Part shown: positions 1-5,685 of the stretch, in pieces | Position numbering within the stretch: the first letter of the stretch is position 1 | Layout: the number at the start of each line of letters is the position of its first letter | IMG/VR virus record: IMGVR_UViG_3300006870_000047 | Coordinates: 1 to 31,289 of that record | DNA length: 31,289 bases | From: a virus | Reading direction: 5' to 3' (one strand) | The notes under the pieces: model-generated | What the model was told of the DNA's origin: nothing | The model's database searches: none | Seen by the model: the letters and a program-made list of their open reading frames with translations, nothing else | Program-made: the position numbers and the translations under genes

Positions 1-228
1 CAAGTTAGAGCGGTAGTAGTTAGTAGTGATAATGAAAATTACCAAGCAGGACAAGAGGTTCAACTCCACCCACGAGTAATTCAACTCAAACCATTCAGAG
101 GAACAGAAGCTCTGATTTGTGAGAACATGTTCGCACGACATGACGCTTCTTTTGATTTTGATAATCCCTATGATCACTTTGGTTATCTTATGGTAAGACC
201 AGGAGATATCGAGTGTATTATTAACTAA
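1..228 (+). CDS. groES: GroES-like co-chaperonin, C-terminal part (gene cut by window edge)
   Basis: The reading frame is open from base 1 and ends with TAA at 226-228, giving 75 residues of a protein whose start lies outside the window. The visible part resembles the second half of GroES: a beta strand ending in an AVVV-type segment where GroES has GEVLAVG, an AGQEV segment where GroES has VKVGDIV, and a closing YLMVRPGDIECIIN that matches the GroES ending VLIMSESDILAIVEA in length and pattern. Between them lies an extra loop (around residues 40-58) that bacterial GroES lacks, comparable in place to insertions in other phage co-chaperonins. The mobile loop that would contact GroEL is not visible. 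The neighbouring full GroEL gene 1.6 kb downstream supports the call. The assignment is by pattern, not by a search, so another small beta-barrel protein remains possible. Confidence 0.6.
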   Translation, partial: QVRAVVVSSDNENYQAGQEVQLHPRVIQLKPFRGTEALICENMFARHDASFDFDNPYDHFGYLMVRPGDIECIIN

Positions 229-235
229 ACCAATT

Positions 236-592
236 ATGAGACGACTAATTCTAACATTCCTACTCTTGTTGTCTATAGCATTCGCTCAGCAAACAGGAGA
301 ACAAACACAGTATTTAAAAGGTAATGAAGTAGTTCTTGTAACTCCAGAAGAAGGTAAATTATGTCTTTATCAGACTAAACCGTTTGATTATTATAAGATT
401 CATATTTACCAACAACAGGAGCGTAAGGTTACTTACCAAGTACATAAACCATGGCTCGGTTGTGAGATTAGAGAATGGACATTTGATACTACTAATTATG
501 AACCTGGAAAATATGTCATGATGTTAGAATATAGACAACCTCAAATTATAGGTCCTAAGAAATGGGTCTACTTACCTTTTATTGTAGAATGA
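236..592 (+). CDS. small secreted protein with signal peptide, unknown function
   Basis: This 118-residue protein starts at ATG 236, eight bases after the upstream stop. It begins with two arginines, then a hydrophobic core (residues 4-15) and an AFA-QQ junction at residues 16-19 that looks like a signal peptidase I site. The mature part is about 100 residues, rich in Tyr, Gln and aromatic residues, and predicted by eye to be mostly beta strands. It has two cysteines (43 and 76) that could form a disulfide in the periplasm. The C-terminal EPGKYVMMLEYR segment resembles the last strands of small immunoglobulin-like folds, but this is only an impression. It overlaps the next gene by ATGA, so the two are co-translated. 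Possible roles are superinfection exclusion or envelope modification, with no direct evidence for either. Confidence 0.75.
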   Translation: MRRLILTFLLLLSIAFAQQTGEQTQYLKGNEVVLVTPEEGKLCLYQTKPFDYYKIHIYQQQERKVTYQVHKPWLGCEIREWTFDTTNYEPGKYVMMLEYRQPQIIGPKKWVYLPFIVE

Positions 593-1065
593 TTACTCCA
601 AATAATAAAGGTAAGCTACGAAGAGATGAGGAGATAGATTCTCCTTATATCCTTTTGGTTGAGAAGCACGGGGAGGTGTTTAAAGAACCTCAAGCTTATA
701 AACGAGATGAGGTAGAGATACCGAAAGGATCGCATTTAGTGGAGATAGATGTAAAGGAAGATACTTCAGTATGTGGAATATTTAAAGATGAATTAGCGAC
801 ATTTAATGTCATAAACATGTTCAAGGTAGCTGACTCTATCCAGTATATGGCTAAAGAGAAAGCAGGCTTGTTACCTGAGCACGAACTTGAACAATTTAGT
901 TATCGTAAAAAAGTATGTAAACCCTGCCTAGATAATGGCTCTTGTTTGGTATGTGGCTGTAAAACACCAAACAGACTTTATTCCCGGGCCAAATGTGCAG
1001 GAGATAAATATCCAAAACTCCTTAATAAGGAGGATTGGGAAGAGTATAAGAAGACTACCGACTAA
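589..1065 (+). CDS. hypothetical protein with C-terminal cysteine-rich (zinc-binding type) motif
   Basis: The start is placed at ATG 589, whose last two bases form the TGA of the upstream gene; this ATGA coupling is preferred over a longer frame starting upstream. The product has 158 residues. The N-terminal half is charged and has no recognisable domain. From about residue 109 a cysteine cluster appears (CKPC, then CLVCGC, then a later RAKCAG), followed by a conserved-looking tail ending EDWEEYKK. Small proteins with such CxxC...CxxCGC clusters followed by a further Cys and a lysine/tryptophan-rich end recur in Bacteroidota phages and probably bind one or two zinc ions. Function is unknown; nucleic-acid binding is a guess. 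The final codons also form the left arm of the inverted repeat at 1048-1148. Confidence 0.75.
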   Translation: MITPNNKGKLRRDEEIDSPYILLVEKHGEVFKEPQAYKRDEVEIPKGSHLVEIDVKEDTSVCGIFKDELATFNVINMFKVADSIQYMAKEKAGLLPEHELEQFSYRKKVCKPCLDNGSCLVCGCKTPNRLYSRAKCAGDKYPKLLNKEDWEEYKKTTD

Positions 1066-1148
1066 TCGTTCTTTCCGACGTTCTTTACATCTGAAGATGC
1101 AATCTTGCCCATGACTTGTGGTAAATAAGGGTGTCGGTTAGTCTTCTT
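1048..1148 (+). ncRNA. long-armed inverted repeat / structured RNA element
   Basis: Bases 1048-1062 (AAGAAGACTACCGAC) pair with 1133-1148 (GTCGGTTAGTCTTCTT), leaving a single-base bulge and giving a stem of about 15 pairs that encloses 70 bases. Inside lies a small hairpin, AAGAT-GCA-ATCTT, near 1093-1105. The left arm overlaps the end of the upstream gene and the right arm ends five bases before the tRNA. There is no T-tract after the right arm, so it is not a normal intrinsic terminator. It could be a processing site that frees the tRNA, a transcript stabiliser or a small RNA. Confidence 0.5.
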
Positions 1149-1153
1149 GTGTT

Positions 1154-1231
1154 GGGGCGAAGCTATACGGCATAGCACGGGATACGCCATGGCCCGATGA
1201 TAGTAAGGTTCGAATCCTTACCGCCCCTCCA
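1154..1231 (+). tRNA. tRNA with unusual anticodon arm (isotype uncertain; Gly-GCC tentative)
   Basis: The acceptor arm pairs GGGGCG (1154-1159) with CGCCCC (1222-1227), followed by a U discriminator and an encoded CCA (1229-1231). The T arm is canonical: TAAGG, loop TTCGAAT, CCTTA (1204-1220). The D arm pairs GCTA with TAGC (1162-1176) around a loop holding the GG pair. The anticodon arm is odd: CGGG (1178-1181) pairs with CCCG (1193-1196), but 11 bases lie between instead of the 9 expected after a fifth pair. If two weak extra pairs form, the loop reads ACGCCAT with GCC as the anticodon, consistent with the U discriminator seen in bacterial tRNA-Gly, but base 33 would then be C rather than U. 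A degenerate or non-decoding tRNA-like element is possible. Confidence 0.6.
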
Positions 1232-1242
1232 AGCTAAGCACT

Positions 1243-1803
1243 ATGGAAAATAAGATTTTTAAAGTAATTGAGAATAAACCTAGGATTACTCCTGAGGGAC
1301 TCAACATACCAGAGTTTAAGAAACTATGGTACAATGACAAAGATGGAAGAGAAAAGTGGACTGCTCAAGGTGAGCTTGCATATGTCTATCATATGATTGA
1401 TCCGGGTTCGAGTTATGCGAATCTGGATTACGAGCTTAAAGAAGAAACCATTATACAGGATTTTATTCCTAAGAAGAAGCAAGACTATTGGAAACCTAAT
1501 GAGTGGGTGATAGCAGCAATGGAGAAATACAAGAAAATGATAGAAACTCCTGCTGTCAGAATGTTGAACTCAGCTCGAAAATTAGCTGACAAATACGCTA
1601 AGTATTTTGATAATATCGATCTCCAAGAGAGAGATGAAGGAGGGAATCTAGTCCATGACCCAGCTAAGGTTATGACTACTTTAAATAAGATTCCCGATAT
1701 GATAAAAGCAATTAACACACTCGAAGAAGAAGTGAGGAAAGGAAATCAAAGTAATGATATTCACGTTCGAGGTGGAAAAGAATTTAGTAATATATTTGAC
1801 TAA
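1243..1803 (+). CDS. candidate terminase small subunit / packaging-module protein
   Basis: This 186-residue protein begins at ATG 1243, twelve bases after the tRNA CCA end, and stops at 1801-1803 where the GroEL start codon overlaps (TAATG). The N-terminal part has an aromatic segment (GELAYVYHMIDPGSSYANL, residues 43-61); the rest is mainly helical and charged, with a probable coiled coil near residues 145-170 (IPDMIKAINTLEEEVRKG). I recall proteins of this shape, with a YVYHMIDP-like segment, upstream of the large terminase in crAss-like and other Bacteroidota phages. That position, the size and the helical content suit a small terminase subunit. I see no clear helix-turn-helix, so the call is based on context and could be wrong. 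Confidence 0.45.
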   Translation: MENKIFKVIENKPRITPEGLNIPEFKKLWYNDKDGREKWTAQGELAYVYHMIDPGSSYANLDYELKEETIIQDFIPKKKQDYWKPNEWVIAAMEKYKKMIETPAVRMLNSARKLADKYAKYFDNIDLQERDEGGNLVHDPAKVMTTLNKIPDMIKAINTLEEEVRKGNQSNDIHVRGGKEFSNIFD

Positions 1804-3368
1804 TGATAGAAAACGGACAAGAAGCAAGGAAGAAACTCTTGAATGGAGTTAATATCATGGACAAAGCAGTATCTACTACTCTTGGTCCAAAAGGCAGAAA
1901 CGTAGCAATACAAAAACCAAAAGGCGTTCATGTAACAAAGGACGGAGTAACCGTCGCAAGCGCTGTCCATTCTTCTGATGCTGTTGAACAAATGGCTATC
2001 AATATGGTTAGAGAAGCTGCGTCAAACACGGTTAAAGGAGCAGGTGATGGGACCACTACTGCTACAGTTATAGCTAGTGAACTTATCAGACAAGGAATGA
2101 AATTGGTAGAAGCAGGACACTCTCCTATCGAAATTATTCGTTCGCTCAACACTTTAAAAGATAGAGTGCTGTTTGATCTAGACCAGAACGCTACTGACAT
2201 CGAAGATGATCAGGTTAAACATATCGCTACCATATCTGCAAATAATGATGAAGAAATTGGATCGCTTATTGCAGAGGCTATTGAAGCCGTAGGAAAATAT
2301 GGAATAATCACAGTAGAGGAGTCCGACTCGATTCATACCGACATTAACGTAACAGAAGGTATGCAATTCGATAGAGGCTACCTCTCTTCAAGTTTTGTTA
2401 CAGATCCTAGCACATTAATGTGCGAACTCAAGAATCCCTTGATTCTGATCTATAACAAGAAAATAACACAAGTAAAGGAGATCACTCCTGCACTTGCAAT
2501 CGCAGCTAAAAATGAACGACCCCTTCTCATTATATGTGATGGCATGGAGCATAACGCTCTGTCTACCGTTATTGTCAATTCTGACAGAGGCGTGGTACAG
2601 TCCTGTGTAGTACAAGCACCCGCATATGGTGAAATTAGAAAAGAACATCTTACAGATATCGCAACACTCACAGGAGGTAAGTTCATAAATACAGATGAGG
2701 CAATGAACGTAGCCAATGTAGATCTCCAGATCCTAGGCTCTTGTTCAGCAGTAAAAGTAGGACCGAATGAAACACTTATCCTCGAAGGAGATGGAGATGC
2801 TGATGCAATCGCATATCGCGTGGCGTCCTTACGTAAACTCATTGAACTGGAGCAAAGCCCATATGAGCAAAAGAAGCTCAAAGAGCGTCTTGGCAAACTT
2901 GATGGTGGAGCGGCAGTTATACGTGTTGGAGCGTCTTCAAATGTTGAACTTAAGGAGAAGCGTGATCGTATTGATGACGCACTTGGTGCAGCAAAAGCGG
3001 CTATATCTGAAGGAGTTATTGCAGGAGGAGGACTTGAAGCTTGGAATCTCGGAGAATCATATTCAGATCCGAATGATTATGGAGCTATACTCATGGAAGC
3101 GGCTCTTAAGAGACCCTTTCGACTCATTCTTGAGAATGCAGGACTCGATCCCTACCAAGTACTTTCTAAACGACCGAAGCAAACCGATGTTTATAACGCA
3201 TTGCGAAACGTATGGGTAGACCCTATGAAAGATGGATTGCTCGATCCTAAGAAAGTATTGCGCTTAGCAATTCAAAATGCAGTATCAGTGGCGTCAATGA
3301 TTTTGACGACCGAATGTTTAATTTATAGTGATGAGAGACCCGAATTACAACAGGCACGGGAACTATGA
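1803..3368 (+). CDS. groEL: phage-encoded GroEL/Hsp60 chaperonin
   Basis: This 521-residue protein aligns with group I chaperonins along its whole length. Visible hallmarks are TLGPKGRNV (26-34), TKDGVTV with Asp47 at the position of E. coli Asp52, the GDGTTT nucleotide loop (81-86, Asp82 matching Asp87), TISANNDE (143-150), EGMQFDRGYLS at the start of the apical domain (185-195), DIATLTGG, and RIDDAL with Asp392 matching the catalytic Asp398, followed by AGGG (407-410). It should form an ATP-driven folding ring in the cytoplasm. It is shorter than bacterial GroEL (about 548) because it lacks the first few residues and the Gly/Met tail. Apical positions matching E. coli Tyr203 and Leu234 are Ser197 and a Thr, so the binding groove is partly altered. 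The start overlaps the upstream stop (TAATG) and the end overlaps terL by 38 bases, so it is expressed with packaging genes. Confidence 0.97.
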   Translation: MIENGQEARKKLLNGVNIMDKAVSTTLGPKGRNVAIQKPKGVHVTKDGVTVASAVHSSDAVEQMAINMVREAASNTVKGAGDGTTTATVIASELIRQGMKLVEAGHSPIEIIRSLNTLKDRVLFDLDQNATDIEDDQVKHIATISANNDEEIGSLIAEAIEAVGKYGIITVEESDSIHTDINVTEGMQFDRGYLSSSFVTDPSTLMCELKNPLILIYNKKITQVKEITPALAIAAKNERPLLIICDGMEHNALSTVIVNSDRGVVQSCVVQAPAYGEIRKEHLTDIATLTGGKFINTDEAMNVANVDLQILGSCSAVKVGPNETLILEGDGDADAIAYRVASLRKLIELEQSPYEQKKLKERLGKLDGGAAVIRVGASSNVELKEKRDRIDDALGAAKAAISEGVIAGGGLEAWNLGESYSDPNDYGAILMEAALKRPFRLILENAGLDPYQVLSKRPKQTDVYNALRNVWVDPMKDGLLDPKKVLRLAIQNAVSVASMILTTECLIYSDERPELQQAREL

Positions 3369-5685
3369 TCCTAAAGTTGCAAGAGTATGGGATGACTATG
3401 AAACGTCCCATCTACCTTATGTAGATCTCATAGACAAATCGATTTATGGCGAACTAACTAACGTTGGAACGCGAAATCCTGTTCAAAATCTTGAATGGGA
3501 TTTTCTCTATTTTGAAGATACTAGTGTCTTTTCACCAGCAGCTAACTACTTTACAAAAGTAAAAGAAGAAACTGGCACAGGGGAATATTGCCCCTATCTT
3601 GAAGGAACTGTTAACTATGTTAAGTGGTGGAAAGAAGAATGGAGAAGATGTGTAGAAGGATATGAGGTTGGAGGAGTATGGATTCCAGGTGAATTCTATT
3701 TCTATCTCAACTATTGTATCATTACGAGAGTAATAAATGAAGAATCAGGAGAAGTTGGGGAATTCTTTCCTCGCTTTCTAACAATGGACTTCTACTGGTT
3801 TCTCGAGTTAGATGCCTGTGAAAATCCAGATAAAGCGATAAATAAGCAACACCTTGCTATGGCGAAGTCTCGTCGTCTTGGTTTCTCATTTAAGCAAGCA
3901 GCTGGATGTTCTCACAAGTTCTTTTTCTTTAGAGAATCAACTTGTATCATTGGCTCTGAGTACGGAGAGAAAAGCCGAAATACATTCGAAATGGCACTGA
4001 CTATTATAGACTTTGTCAACGAGCATACAGAGTTCCGAACACCTCTTGGAACCAGAAAAGTATCAGATAACGGATGTATTGTAGTAGCTGGAGCCAAAGT
4101 AAAGGTACGAGGAAAAGAGTTCTTTAGAGGTAGAAAATCAAGAATCATTACCGTTTCGTTCCACAATAAACCCGACGCAGCAGCCGGTTATGGAGCTGTC
4201 AGAGTTATATTTGAGGAGAGCGGTATGATAAAACAGTTCACTAATGCGTGGGCATTTACGGAACCAACACTACGTTCCGGGGCCATCAAGAAAGGAGTAT
4301 GTATTGCTTTCGGTACTGGTGGTGATATGGATGGAGCAACACGAGATTTTGCCGAAGCCATGCTAGCTCCACAAGCTAGTGAATTCAAAGTGTACGAAAA
4401 TATTTATGAGTACACTCCTCAGCTAGGGAGTTCCGGACTATTCTTCGACGCCTTATGGTTTAGAGAGGGTTCAGAGGTTACCCTAAAAGATGGATCTACT
4501 CATGTAGGACTAGACAAACAAGGAAATGCCATCCGCTGGGTTGCCGAACTTTCGTTAAATGCAAAGCGAATTAGGCTGAAGGATGCTACTAAAAAGGCTA
4601 AAGCTACCTTTCTTACTCAGAACTGTAAGACTTTATCTGAAGCATTCTTGATCTTAGATGGAGCTGTATTTCCAACTGAAGAAGTATCAGACAGGATTAA
4701 TGTTCTAAGAAACCAAACAGCTACCTATAAACCTTACGTTTATGGTAACTTAGTAGAAACAGAAGTGGGTGTTAATTTTAAACCCGATTTAGAATCAAAA
4801 CTGCTGCCGATGAACTACTTTCCTCTAGAGGGAAATGAGTCAATGGAAGAATTAAAAGGGTGTGTAGTGCAATACTACGCTCCGCAGACAGTAGATGGGC
4901 AAGTACCAGATGATGCCTATATTATAGGACATGACCCATATGCAGTAGAGGGGTCGGTACATATTACATCGGGAACATCCCTTGGTGTAGCCTATGTAAT
5001 GAGAACGAATAAGTATATAAAAGAGCTAGGATTACCCGGTGTGATTGTAGCCAGTTATATAGGAAGAGAACAAAGATCTGATGATTACAATTATAATCTT
5101 TACAAGTTAGCTAAATACTATAATGCAAAGATTATGTTTGAGAACAACCGAGGGCAGGTGAAGCAGTACTTTCAGCATAAGCGATCGCTACACATGCTTT
5201 GTCAGCCTCCCGGGCATGTTATTGACAAACACATTTCAAAATCCACATCAACCACAAGAAAATTTGGATACACAACTGTCAATAAACAATTTAAGGAAGA
5301 ATTGATAAGATATGTTATCGACTGGCTGCTATCCCCAGCTCTAGAAGGCGAAGGGAAACGACTACTAGATACCATATTAGACGAAGCTTTATTACAGGAG
5401 ATGCTTCGATTTAATTTCGAACACGGAAACTATGACCGAATCATGGCTCTTATTGGATGTATATTATATCTAGAAAACCACAAAATTGAAAAGACTGTCG
5501 CACCCAAGCCAAAACCACTAAGCTTCTTATCAAACAATCCTTATCTATTTGATATAGAAAAATTAAATCATGCAAACAGACATTTTAAAACACAAAATAT
5601 CTCAACGCAAAAAGCTCGCCAACGACGCCAAATGGGGTCGTCAGTACATGGACCACATCTCCCCGGTATATTTGGGGAATTCTAG
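3331..5685 (+). CDS. terL: terminase large subunit
   Basis: The 784-residue product is the DNA-packaging motor: an N-terminal ATPase that translocates DNA into the capsid and a C-terminal RNase H-like nuclease that cuts concatemers. I see a Walker-A-like AKSRRLGFSF near residues 178-187, a Walker-B-like VRVIFEES near 290-297 with the acidic pair, and nuclease-domain acidic residues in YIIGHDPYAVEG (around 531-542) and in the late NYDRIMAL segment. The FENNRGQV segment between them is also typical. The length fits crAss-like terminases. ATG 3331 is chosen over an in-frame GTG one codon earlier (3328). It overlaps groEL by 38 bases. The 3' end ends in TAG and overlaps the portal gene by 116 bases, which is unusually long. 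Confidence 0.93.
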   Translation: MRDPNYNRHGNYDPKVARVWDDYETSHLPYVDLIDKSIYGELTNVGTRNPVQNLEWDFLYFEDTSVFSPAANYFTKVKEETGTGEYCPYLEGTVNYVKWWKEEWRRCVEGYEVGGVWIPGEFYFYLNYCIITRVINEESGEVGEFFPRFLTMDFYWFLELDACENPDKAINKQHLAMAKSRRLGFSFKQAAGCSHKFFFFRESTCIIGSEYGEKSRNTFEMALTIIDFVNEHTEFRTPLGTRKVSDNGCIVVAGAKVKVRGKEFFRGRKSRIITVSFHNKPDAAAGYGAVRVIFEESGMIKQFTNAWAFTEPTLRSGAIKKGVCIAFGTGGDMDGATRDFAEAMLAPQASEFKVYENIYEYTPQLGSSGLFFDALWFREGSEVTLKDGSTHVGLDKQGNAIRWVAELSLNAKRIRLKDATKKAKATFLTQNCKTLSEAFLILDGAVFPTEEVSDRINVLRNQTATYKPYVYGNLVETEVGVNFKPDLESKLLPMNYFPLEGNESMEELKGCVVQYYAPQTVDGQVPDDAYIIGHDPYAVEGSVHITSGTSLGVAYVMRTNKYIKELGLPGVIVASYIGREQRSDDYNYNLYKLAKYYNAKIMFENNRGQVKQYFQHKRSLHMLCQPPGHVIDKHISKSTSTTRKFGYTTVNKQFKEELIRYVIDWLLSPALEGEGKRLLDTILDEALLQEMLRFNFEHGNYDRIMALIGCILYLENHKIEKTVAPKPKPLSFLSNNPYLFDIEKLNHANRHFKTQNISTQKARQRRQMGSSVHGPHLPGIFGEF

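Noticed and set aside
2767-3219. A 150-codon + strand frame within groEL.
   Set aside because: It is in another frame of a gene with clear chaperonin motifs over its full length; no independent support.
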